The position numbers and the translations under genes were made by a program. The notes below the pieces were generated by a model that had not been told where the DNA came from, did no database searches, and saw nothing but the letters and a program-made list of their open reading frames with translations. From Salegentibacter sp. (lineage in GTDB: Bacteria; Bacteroidota; Bacteroidia; Flavobacteriales; Flavobacteriaceae), in contig CP051246.1 in NCBI GenBank assembly GCA_017795085.1, positions 2,110,514-2,174,513 of the forward strand: a stretch of 64,000 nucleotides of DNA, written 5' to 3'. This document shows positions 33,192-41,404 of the stretch, in pieces. Position 1 is the first letter of the stretch. The number at the start of each line of letters is the position of its first letter.

Positions 33192-34406
33192 ATGCGCTTA
33201 CACAGAAATCTGGTTTTTGCAACAATTGATGCCCTCTCCGAAATTTTTAATGAAGGAGCTTATGCCGATAAAGTTATAGAAAAAACCCTAAAACGAGACA
33301 AACGCTGGGGTGCAAGAGATCGTAGTTTTATAGCAGAAACCACTTACGATATTGTAAGATGGAAGCGCCTTTATGCTGAAATAGCTGAAGTCAAAGAGCC
33401 GTTTGATCGTGAAAACCTGTTCAGGATGTTTACGGTTTGGGCTACGCTTCGCGGAATTAAATTACCCGACTGGCCGCAATTTGAAGGTACACCAAGCCGC
33501 CGTATAAAAGGGCGTTTCGATACTTTAACCAAAACCCGAAAATATCGTGAATCTATTCCCAACTGGCTGGATGAAACCGGAGTTTCTGAACTTGGCGAAA
33601 AAACCTGGGAAAAAGAAATCGCAGCGCTCAACAACCAGGCTCCGGTAATTATAAGAACAAATACGCTCAAAACCTCAGTTGAAAATTTACAAAAAAAACT
33701 GCAGGAAGAAGAAATCGAAACCAGACGTATAAAAAATTACCCCGAAGCTTTACAACTCGAAGAACGCGCCAATGTTTTTAAAACCAAAGCTTTTAAAGAC
33801 GGTTTTTTTGAAGTTCAGGATGCTTCTTCGCAACTGGTAGCCCATTTTCTGGAAGTTGAGCCCGGTATGCGCGTGGTAGACACCTGTGCCGGTGCCGGGG
33901 GAAAAAGCCTCCATCTTGCAGCTTTAATGGATAATAAAGGGCAGATTATTGCCACCGATATCTATGGAAATAAACTCAAAGAATTAAAACGCCGTGCAAA
34001 ACGTGCCGGGGTACATAATATTGAAACCCGAAGTATCGATTCTACAAAAGTTATCAAAAAATTATATGGCACAGCCGACAGGGTATTAATCGATGCACCA
34101 TGTACCGGTTTAGGAGTATTAAGTCGAAATCCGGATGCTAAATGGAAATTACAACCCGAATTTTTAGAAAAAATAAAAAAAGCCCAAGCTGAAATCCTGG
34201 AAAGATACTCCCGAATTTTAAAATCCGGCGGTAAACTGGTATATGCCACCTGCTCTATCTTTCCTTCTGAAAACAGAAAACAGGTCGATAGTTTCTTAGC
34301 AGCCGAAACCGGGAAAAACTTCAGACTTATAAAAGATAAAAGTATTCTTTCTTCAGAAACTGGTTTTGACGGATTTTACATGGCCCTTATCGAAAAAACT
34401 AGCTAA
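33192..34406 (+). CDS. RsmB/NOP-family RNA cytosine-C5 methyltransferase
   Basis: 404 aa. A NusB-like helical N-terminus (about 1-140, ARDRSFIAETTYDIVRWKR) is followed by a Rossmann methyltransferase: VVDTCAGAGGKSLHLAAL (SAM loop), ATDIYGNKL, then DAPCTGLG (Cys304) and YATCSIFPSEN (Cys354), the two cysteines used for m5C formation and release. It methylates cytosine in RNA; the 16S rRNA C967 site (RsmB) is the usual target, but RsmF-type specificity is not excluded. Monocistronic with its own -7 box. Confidence 0.9.
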   Translation: MRLHRNLVFATIDALSEIFNEGAYADKVIEKTLKRDKRWGARDRSFIAETTYDIVRWKRLYAEIAEVKEPFDRENLFRMFTVWATLRGIKLPDWPQFEGTPSRRIKGRFDTLTKTRKYRESIPNWLDETGVSELGEKTWEKEIAALNNQAPVIIRTNTLKTSVENLQKKLQEEEIETRRIKNYPEALQLEERANVFKTKAFKDGFFEVQDASSQLVAHFLEVEPGMRVVDTCAGAGGKSLHLAALMDNKGQIIATDIYGNKLKELKRRAKRAGVHNIETRSIDSTKVIKKLYGTADRVLIDAPCTGLGVLSRNPDAKWKLQPEFLEKIKKAQAEILERYSRILKSGGKLVYATCSIFPSENRKQVDSFLAAETGKNFRLIKDKSILSSETGFDGFYMALIEKTS

Positions 34407-34611
34407 GGGTTTTCCCCAGGTTTTTGTTTATGAATCTGTAGAGAGCTTAACGTTTGTATTTTCAAGCTATGAAACCTCATAATTCCAAAATGAATACGGG
34501 ACAAATGTGCATTTAACAAAAATGGACATTACCAAACCTATGTACCTCCGGAAGAAACTAACCATATAATTTTTCTTCAAAAACTTGCTAAAATATTCTC
34601 GTTAAAAAGGT

Positions 34612-34619
34612 TAAATTTG
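34612..34619 (+). promoter_or_regulatory. -7 box of purL
   Basis: TAAATTTG matches TAnnTTTG. A TTG lies 24 bases upstream (34585-34587), slightly more than the normal spacing. The box ends at 34619, the first base of a GTG that would extend the purL frame, which argues against that start. Confidence 0.5.
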
Positions 34620-34651
34620 TGCTTTCGCAAAACAACACAAAACCTTTTAGA

Positions 34652-37600
34652 ATGATCCTTTTCTTCGGAGACCAAACCACTAAAATTTTTGCGGTGGAAA
34701 CCCACACCAATCTTACAGCTCAAGACATCACTAAATTAAACTGGCTTTTTGGCCATACACAACAAATCAATAAATCTGCATTGGCAGATTTTTTTGTTGG
34801 TCCTCGGGCTGCAATGATCACACCCTGGAGTACCAATGCGGTGGAAATCACCCAAAATATGGGTATTAATGGTATTAACAGAATTGAAGAATTTTGGAAA
34901 ATTGATGAAAATTACAAGGATTTTGACCCGATGCTTTCTCAAAAATACAGCAGTCTGGATCAGGATATTTTTGACATTCACATCAATCCCAATCCTATTA
35001 TTGAAATAGAAGATATTGCCACCTATAACCAACAGGAAGGCCTGGCTTTAAGCGCTGAAGAAGTTAAATACTTAGAAGAACTTTCTAAAAAATTAAATCG
35101 TCCACTTACCGATTCTGAGGTTTTTGGGTTTTCACAGGTGAATTCAGAGCATTGCCGGCATAAGATATTCAACGGTACTTTTGTGATTGACGGCGAAGAG
35201 AAACCAAGCTCCCTGTTTAAACTTATCAGGAAAACTTCTGAAGAGAACCCCAACGATATCGTTTCGGCTTATAAAGATAATGTGGCTTTTGTAAAAGGCC
35301 CTCGAGTACAACAATTTGCCCCTAAAAGGCCTGATGTTCCCGAGTTTTATGAAAACAAAGATTTTGATTCGGTAATTTCCCTCAAAGCTGAAACCCATAA
35401 TTTTCCAACCACGGTAGAGCCTTTTAATGGTGCTGCTACCGGAAGCGGCGGGGAAATCCGTGACAGACTTGCCGGCGGAAAAGGTTCCTTGCCTTTGGCC
35501 GGAACAGCCGTGTATATGACTTCCTATTCCCGTCTTGACAAAGACCGAAATTGGGAAAATGCCATGAAAGAGCGTGAATGGTTGTACCAAACGCCAATGG
35601 ATATTTTGATAAAAGCCTCCAACGGGGCTTCAGATTTTGGAAATAAATTCGGACAACCTTTAATTTCAGGTTCGGTACTCACTTTTGAACACGCCGAGCA
35701 CGAAAGAAATTTAGGATACGATAAAGTAATTATGCTGGCCGGTGGGATTGGTTATGGAAAAGCTAATCAGGCCCAAAAAGATATTCCAAAAAAAGGTGAT
35801 AAAATCGTGGTTCTCGGTGGTGAAAATTACCGAATCGGGATGGGTGGTGCGGCAGTTTCATCAGCCGATACCGGCGAATTGGCCAGTGGCATTGAACTCA
35901 ATGCAGTACAACGTTCCAATCCTGAAATGCAAAAACGTGCTGCCAACGCCGTTCGCGGAATGGTGGAAAGCGAAGAAAATCATATTGTCTCTATTCATGA
36001 TCACGGTGCGGGCGGACATCTAAACTGCCTTAGCGAACTGGTGGAGGAAACGGGAGGAAAAATTGATTTGGATAAATTACCGGTGGGTGACCCTACCCTT
36101 TCCGCAAAAGAAATTATCGGGAACGAATCTCAAGAACGTATGGGATTGGTAATCGATGGTGTTCATTACGAAATCCTTCAGAAAATTTCAGAGCGCGAAC
36201 GCTCGCCAATATACGAAGTAGGCGATGTTAGCGGTGATCATAAATTTACCTTTGAAGGTTCTAAATCCTGTCAGAAACCAATGGATTTAGAGCTTTCTGA
36301 TATGTTTGGCAGCTCTCCAAAAACCGTGATGAATGATCAAAGCATACAACGTGAATATGAAGAAATAGCTTATGCTTCACAAAATATTTACAAGTATTTA
36401 GAACAAGTGCTTCAATTGGAAGCAGTAGCTTGTAAAGACTGGCTTACCAATAAAGTTGACCGCTGTGTAAGCGGCCGTGTAGCCAAACAACAAACCGCAG
36501 GCCCATTGCAGCTCCCGCTAAATAATTGCGGTGTGATGGCACTGGATTATAACGGAAAAGAAGGCGTGGCAACCTCTATTGGACACTCCCCTATCTCAGC
36601 TTTAGTTGATCCGGTTGCGGGTTCGAAGAATTCTATTGGGGAGGCGCTTTCCAATATTGTTTGGGCGCCGCTGGAGAAAGGTTTAAAATCGGTTTCACTT
36701 TCGGCAAACTGGATGTGGCCCTGTAATAATGAAGGTGAGGATGCGAGGCTTTACGAAGCGGTTCAGGGCATTTCAGATTTTGCAATTTCCCTTGGAATAA
36801 ATGTTCCCACGGGAAAAGATTCGCTTTCTATGAAGCAAAAATATAAAGACGGAGAAGTAATCGCCCCCGGAACGGTGATTATTTCTGCTGCAGGACATTG
36901 CGACGATATTACAAAAGTAGTAGAGCCCGTTTTACAAGAAAATGGCGGTGATATTTATTACATCAATCTATCACAGGATAATTTTAAACTCGGTGGTTCA
37001 TCTTTTGCACAAATCCGAAATAAAATCGGAAATGAAGTCCCAACGATAAAAAACAATGAAAAGTTTGCCGAAAGCTTCAATGCTATTCAGCAATTGGTAA
37101 AAGAAGAGCAAATCCTGGCCGGTCACGATGTAGCTTCAGGCGGGCTTATCACTACCCTTTTGGAAATGTGTTTTGCCGATACAAATTTGGCTGCGGAATT
37201 AGACCTTTCAGCTTTAAATGAAAAAGATTCGGTGAAGCTATTATTTAATGAAAATTGCGGAATTGTTTTTCAGGTAAAAGATGCTTCCGCAACAAAGATT
37301 TTAGAAGAAAAGAACATCGATTTCTTTAAAATTGGAAAAGTTATTGAAGGGCAAGATTTGAAAATTAAGAACGGCGAAGAAAAACTGAATTTCAATATTC
37401 CACAGCTACGCGATGTTTGGTATAAAACTTCGTTTTTCCTGGACCAAAAACAAAGTGGAATTGATAAAGCTACCGAGCGTTTTGATAATTATAAAAAACA
37501 ACCCCTGGAATTTAATTTTCCAAATAACTTTACAGGACAATTACCTGTCCCTTCAAACGAAGTCGAGAAGTCGGGCAAACCTATAAAAGCCGCGATAATT

Positions 37601-38329
37601 CGGGAAAAAGGCTCTAATTCTGAACGCGAGATGGCGCGCGCGATGCACCTGGCCGGATTTGATGTAAAAGACGTACATATGACTGACTTGATTTCAGGGC
37701 GTGAAACCCTGGAAGATATTCAATTTATTGCCGCAGTTGGAGGTTTTTCAAATTCTGACGTTTTGGGAAGTGCCAAAGGTTGGGCCGGAGCTTTCCTTTA
37801 TAATAAAAAAGCCAAAACCGCACTCGACAATTTCTTCAAAAGGGAAGATACGCTTTCGCTTGGGGTTTGCAACGGTTGCCAGTTATTTATTGAACTTGGC
37901 TTAATCACGCCGGAACACGAGCAAAAACCTAAGATGCTGCATAACGAATCTCATAAGTTTGAATGTAATTTCACTTCCGTGGAAATTCAAGCCAATAATT
38001 CAGTAATGCTTTCGAGTTTAGCCGGGAATAAGCTTGGCATATGGGCGGCACACGGTGAAGGAAAATTTAGTTTTCCTTATGAGGAAGAACGCTACCATAT
38101 TACCGGAAAATACGCTTATGAAGACTATCCTGCCAATCCAAACGGTTCACATTATAATACAGCAATGATGAATGATGCCAGCGGAAGGCATTTGGTAATG
38201 ATGCCACATTTAGAGCGCTCCACTTTCCCCTGGAACTGGGCATACTATCCAAAAAATCGAAAAGAAGATAAAGTAAGCCCCTGGTTGGAAGCTTTTGTAA
38301 ACGCCAGGAAATGGCTGGAAGAAAAATAG
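34652..38329 (+). CDS. purL: Phosphoribosylformylglycinamidine synthase, long form
   Basis: 1225 aa from the ATG at 34652 (MILFFGDQTTKIFAVET). A GTG 33 bases upstream lies in the -7 box and is rejected. This is the fourth step of purine synthesis: FGAR plus glutamine and ATP gives FGAM. Visible parts: PurS-like N-terminus; the linker and FGAM synthetase core with SEHCRHKIFNG, KAETHNFPTTVEPFNGAATGS and HDHGAGGHLNCLSELVEE; the duplicated half with SANWMWPCNNEGED and VASGG; and a C-terminal class I glutaminase (LGVCNGCQLFIELG, Cys near residue 1073). Length and order match the single-chain gammaproteobacterial and Bacteroidota form. Monocistronic. Confidence 0.97.
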   Translation: MILFFGDQTTKIFAVETHTNLTAQDITKLNWLFGHTQQINKSALADFFVGPRAAMITPWSTNAVEITQNMGINGINRIEEFWKIDENYKDFDPMLSQKYSSLDQDIFDIHINPNPIIEIEDIATYNQQEGLALSAEEVKYLEELSKKLNRPLTDSEVFGFSQVNSEHCRHKIFNGTFVIDGEEKPSSLFKLIRKTSEENPNDIVSAYKDNVAFVKGPRVQQFAPKRPDVPEFYENKDFDSVISLKAETHNFPTTVEPFNGAATGSGGEIRDRLAGGKGSLPLAGTAVYMTSYSRLDKDRNWENAMKEREWLYQTPMDILIKASNGASDFGNKFGQPLISGSVLTFEHAEHERNLGYDKVIMLAGGIGYGKANQAQKDIPKKGDKIVVLGGENYRIGMGGAAVSSADTGELASGIELNAVQRSNPEMQKRAANAVRGMVESEENHIVSIHDHGAGGHLNCLSELVEETGGKIDLDKLPVGDPTLSAKEIIGNESQERMGLVIDGVHYEILQKISERERSPIYEVGDVSGDHKFTFEGSKSCQKPMDLELSDMFGSSPKTVMNDQSIQREYEEIAYASQNIYKYLEQVLQLEAVACKDWLTNKVDRCVSGRVAKQQTAGPLQLPLNNCGVMALDYNGKEGVATSIGHSPISALVDPVAGSKNSIGEALSNIVWAPLEKGLKSVSLSANWMWPCNNEGEDARLYEAVQGISDFAISLGINVPTGKDSLSMKQKYKDGEVIAPGTVIISAAGHCDDITKVVEPVLQENGGDIYYINLSQDNFKLGGSSFAQIRNKIGNEVPTIKNNEKFAESFNAIQQLVKEEQILAGHDVASGGLITTLLEMCFADTNLAAELDLSALNEKDSVKLLFNENCGIVFQVKDASATKILEEKNIDFFKIGKVIEGQDLKIKNGEEKLNFNIPQLRDVWYKTSFFLDQKQSGIDKATERFDNYKKQPLEFNFPNNFTGQLPVPSNEVEKSGKPIKAAIIREKGSNSEREMARAMHLAGFDVKDVHMTDLISGRETLEDIQFIAAVGGFSNSDVLGSAKGWAGAFLYNKKAKTALDNFFKREDTLSLGVCNGCQLFIELGLITPEHEQKPKMLHNESHKFECNFTSVEIQANNSVMLSSLAGNKLGIWAAHGEGKFSFPYEEERYHITGKYAYEDYPANPNGSHYNTAMMNDASGRHLVMMPHLERSTFPWNWAYYPKNRKEDKVSPWLEAFVNARKWLEEK

Positions 38330-38352
38330 TTTATTATGCTCTTGAAATCTAA

Positions 38353-38386
38353 AATCCCGGATAGCTATTATTCGGGATTTTTTTAT
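38353..38386 (+). terminator. Terminator of purL
   Basis: AATCCCG (38353-38359) pairs with CGGGATT (38373-38379), with further partial pairing (ATA and TAT) inside, followed by a long T-rich run. Confidence 0.75.
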
Positions 38387-38469
38387 TTTTTTTAAACTTG
38401 TTAAGATTATACACTAATTTTAAAAATTTCATTTGAAATGGCCTATAATTTTGCTATTTTGCATAGTGT

Positions 38470-38479
38470 ATCTTAAGAT
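38470..38479. promoter_or_regulatory. Perfect 10-bp palindrome before the acyl-CoA ligase gene
   Basis: ATCTTAAGAT lies 7 bases upstream of the ATG at 38487, downstream of a -7-like TAATTTTG (38446-38453). It could be a short operator overlapping the leader. Support is sequence symmetry only. Confidence 0.25.
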
Positions 38480-38486
38480 GTAAAAA

Positions 38487-40268
38487 ATGAACGAACCAAC
38501 TCGACTTTTTGATTTCCCATATTATCAACAGGAAAATTTTCCGCTTGAAAAATCATTGGTTACTAAATATAATGGGGAATGGAAAGCTATATCCACACAA
38601 ACCTACCTTGATAAAGCAAATACTATTAGTCGGGGCTTATTGCGAATGGGCATAAAACCCAATGATAAGATTGCGGTTATTTCCACTTCTAATCGCACTG
38701 AATGGAATATCATGGATATTGGAATACTTCAAATAGGTGCACAAAACGTACCGGTTTACCCAACCATATCTGTAGAAGATTACCAATACGTTTTAAACCA
38801 CAGTGAAGCGACTTATTGTTTTGTTTCTGATGAGGAAGTTTTACAAAAAGTAAATTCCATAAAACAAAACACCAAAATTAAAGAAGTCTATAGTTTTGAT
38901 GAAATTCAAAATTGTAAACATTGGACTGAAATTTTAAATGAAGGGGAAGATAAAAGCAATCAGGATGAAGTTGAAAAATTAAAAGATGCTGTAAAGCCTG
39001 ATGATTTAGCTACATTAATCTATACTTCAGGAACTACCGGAAGACCAAAAGCAGTAATGCTTTCGCATGAGAATATTTTAAGCAATGTATTGGGAAGTGC
39101 TCCTCGTGTTCCTTTTGAATGCGGGACTTATGTGGCCTTAAGTTTTTTACCGGTATGTCATATTTTTGAACGAATGATTCTGTATTTATACCAGTATTAT
39201 TCAGTTTCTATACATTTTGCAGAATCAATTGATAAGATTAGTGATAACCTTAAGGAAGTAAAACCACACGTTATTACGGCCGTTCCAAGACTTTTAGAAA
39301 AGGTATACGATAAAATTATTGCGAAAGGGGCTACAGTTGGCGGAATTAAGGAAAAGCTATTTTTCTGGGCTGTAGAGCTCGGTTTAAAATTCGAGCCTTA
39401 TGGTGCCAATGGCTGGTGGTATGAAACCAGGCTTAAACTAGCCAGAAAACTAATTTTCTCAAAGTGGAAAGAAGGTTTAGGTGGAAATATTGAATTAATT
39501 GTCTCTGGCTCTGCTGCGCTTCAACCAAGATTAACCCGCGTTTTTGCAGCAGCCGATATTCCGGTGATGGAAGGTTATGGATTAACTGAAACTTCTCCCG
39601 TAATAGCAGTTAACGACCAGCGAAATCGAAATTTTAAAATCGGCACCGTAGGAAAACCTATTAAAAACGTAGAAGTGAAAATTGCTGAAGACGGGGAAAT
39701 ACTCTGTAAAGGCCCAAATGTAATGAAAGGCTACTATAAAGAACCTGAAAAAAGCAAGGAAGTTTTTACTGAAGACAATTATTTCCATACCGGTGATATT
39801 GGGGAGATTGACGAAGAAGGATTTTTAAAAATAACCGACCGGAAAAAGGAAATGTTTAAAACTTCCGGTGGTAAATATGTAGCTCCGCAACTTATTGAAA
39901 ATACGATGAAAGAATCGCGTTTTATCGAACAAATAATGGTTGTTGGTGATGGCGAAAAAATGCCGGCAGCCTTAATCCAACCCAACTTTGAGTTTATTCG
40001 GGATTGGGCTAAACGAAAAAATATAGACCTGGGCGATGAAACCCACCAGACTATTTCAGAAAACCAGCAGGTAAAAGAAAGAATTCAAGAGGAAGTAAAT
40101 TTCTATAACGAAAAATTCGGGAAATGGGAAAAAGTAAAGATGATTGAATTAACGCCCGATGTATGGAGTATTGAAGAAGGTCACCTCACCCCTACAATGA
40201 AATTAAAACGCAGAAATATTAAAGATCTCTATAAAGTTCAGTATAACAGAATTTATGGATACGATTAA
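38487..40268 (+). CDS. Long-chain fatty-acid--CoA ligase (AMP-forming)
   Basis: 593 aa. ANL-superfamily motifs in order: LIYTSGTTGRPKAVMLSH (P-loop, about 177-195), EGYGLTETSP, YFHTGDIGEIDEEGFLKITD and the KxxxKxxxGxxVxP-like DRKKEMFKTSGGKYVAP. It has no peptide-carrier domain. The size and the GYGLTE/KTSGGKYV motifs match FadD15-type ligases, which activate long-chain fatty acids with ATP and CoA at the membrane. A beta-oxidation operon starts 640 bases downstream, separated by a repeat-rich gap, so the two are functionally linked but probably separate transcripts. Confidence 0.92.
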   Translation: MNEPTRLFDFPYYQQENFPLEKSLVTKYNGEWKAISTQTYLDKANTISRGLLRMGIKPNDKIAVISTSNRTEWNIMDIGILQIGAQNVPVYPTISVEDYQYVLNHSEATYCFVSDEEVLQKVNSIKQNTKIKEVYSFDEIQNCKHWTEILNEGEDKSNQDEVEKLKDAVKPDDLATLIYTSGTTGRPKAVMLSHENILSNVLGSAPRVPFECGTYVALSFLPVCHIFERMILYLYQYYSVSIHFAESIDKISDNLKEVKPHVITAVPRLLEKVYDKIIAKGATVGGIKEKLFFWAVELGLKFEPYGANGWWYETRLKLARKLIFSKWKEGLGGNIELIVSGSAALQPRLTRVFAAADIPVMEGYGLTETSPVIAVNDQRNRNFKIGTVGKPIKNVEVKIAEDGEILCKGPNVMKGYYKEPEKSKEVFTEDNYFHTGDIGEIDEEGFLKITDRKKEMFKTSGGKYVAPQLIENTMKESRFIEQIMVVGDGEKMPAALIQPNFEFIRDWAKRKNIDLGDETHQTISENQQVKERIQEEVNFYNEKFGKWEKVKMIELTPDVWSIEEGHLTPTMKLKRRNIKDLYKVQYNRIYGYD

Positions 40269-40905
40269 TCACAAATAGTAAAAGCCCCCTAACCCCAAAA
40301 GGGAACTCACCTGCGAATTTTCGGATTTTTTTCTCTCTGTGGCAAGACCCACAGGGCGTAATTACTTAGGGCAAACCTAGGCATTTAAATCCCGATTATC
40401 GAGTAAAAAGCCCCTTGCCTCTCCCGAAGTAAATTTGAGACAGGCTTCAACGAAAGACACATTGGTAAAACACTGTAGGGTTTTTAGTTTTTGATTATTT
40501 CTTTTTTTAAATCTGTTCAAGATCCTGTGGGGAAGCCTTCGGTTTTTCTTTTCTATCGGTAAAAGCAAAGCTTCCTGAAATATTATTATATTCCTTTAAG
40601 GCTAAGAAACAATTATTTAAAGCTTATTTATTATGCGTGCATAATATTTTTTCTTACATTTGGAAAAGAGCATTTTATATAAAGTCCATAATCCTAAAAT
40701 CAACAAGCCCGGGGCAAGCTTATGAGATATCTATCGAAAAAATTTTCTAGATTGAGACAGGGTTCGGGGTATTCACCCCACTAGTGGAAATAAATACAGG
40801 ATAAGTTGGACATCCTGAAATATATTCGGGAAAATGACCATTACCAATCGATATAAGCAATACCTCCCGAAGCACCGGGACAAGAGTTTATAATTTTTTG
40901 TATAG
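40269..40905. other. 637-bp repeat-rich intergenic region
   Basis: No credible gene. It starts with a CCCCCTAACCCC motif of a kind that recurs in Flavobacterial intergenic DNA. CTGTGG (40339 region) faces CCACAG a few bases on, and TTAGG faces CCTA around 40366-40380. The second copy of an interspersed repeat lies at 40699-40793. A 63-codon minus-strand frame (40377-40568) reads through repeat-like sequence and shows no domain. The promoter of the MarR operon should lie in the last 100 bases, but no clean TTG plus TAnnTTTG pair was found. Confidence 0.6.
40699..40793. repeat. Interspersed intergenic repeat, copy B
   Basis: Homologous to 29191-29285 over its whole length with scattered substitutions and a small gap. 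The end carries a perfect 10-bp palindrome CCACTAGTGG (40778-40787) where copy A has CCAATTGG, so symmetry is kept although bases differ. Non-coding. Confidence 0.6.
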
Positions 40906-41358
40906 ATGAAAGAAAAAACCATAGATTATGTGCTGCGGGCTACCTGGATGGCAGTTTCTAAAATGTATAATGAAGAAGCTGGAAAAGCCGGAAGTACAAT
41001 GGCTACGGGATTTGCACTTTTAAGTATAGATCCCGAAAAGGGCACTCCCTCTACCTCGCTTGGCCCAAAAATGGGTATGGAGGCTACCAGCTTAAGCCGT
41101 ATATTAAAAACCATGGAAGATAAAGGCTTAATCATCCGTAAAAAGAATCCAAATGATGGCCGTAGTGTGTTAATTTACTTAACTGAGTTCGGACAAGAGA
41201 TGCGAGAATATTCCAAAAAGGTGGTATTGCGATTTGATGAAGCCGTAAAAGAAAATCTTTCTGAAGAAGATCTAAAAACATTTATCGAGGTAGCCAACAC
41301 CATCACAGAGCTTATTTCTGAAAAGAAGATTTATAAAGAAGAAATTAAAATAGACTAG
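40906..41358 (+). CDS. MarR-family transcriptional regulator of the beta-oxidation operon
   Basis: 150 aa winged-helix protein: FALLSIDPEKGTPSTSLGPKMGMEATSLSRILKTMEDKGLI is the helix-turn-helix with SLSRI as the recognition helix, followed by the wing RKKNPNDGRSVLIYLT. Dimerising helices flank it. As first gene of a fatty-acid degradation operon, 46 bases ahead of the HCDH-ECH gene, it is a likely acyl-CoA- or fatty-acid-responsive repressor of that operon (inference from position). Confidence 0.88.
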   Translation: MKEKTIDYVLRATWMAVSKMYNEEAGKAGSTMATGFALLSIDPEKGTPSTSLGPKMGMEATSLSRILKTMEDKGLIIRKKNPNDGRSVLIYLTEFGQEMREYSKKVVLRFDEAVKENLSEEDLKTFIEVANTITELISEKKIYKEEIKID

Positions 41359-41404
41359 AGAAGATATTTAAACCGAAATTTTATAGTAAAAACCAGAAAA
41401 AATT

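Noticed and set aside
34407-34618. Possible small peptide in the gap before purL
   Set aside because: Short frames of 8-15 codons only; nothing recognisable beyond the purL -7 box.
34619-34651. GTG start for purL, 11 codons upstream
   Set aside because: The GTG begins on the last base of the -7 box, and the family starts at MILFFG.
40377-40568. 63-codon minus-strand ORF after the acyl-CoA ligase gene
   Set aside because: No domain, no start context, and it reads through repeat-like intergenic sequence.
40755-40785. tRNA-like T-arm sequence (GGTTCGGGG)
   Set aside because: No acceptor or anticodon stem around it; it belongs to the interspersed repeat.
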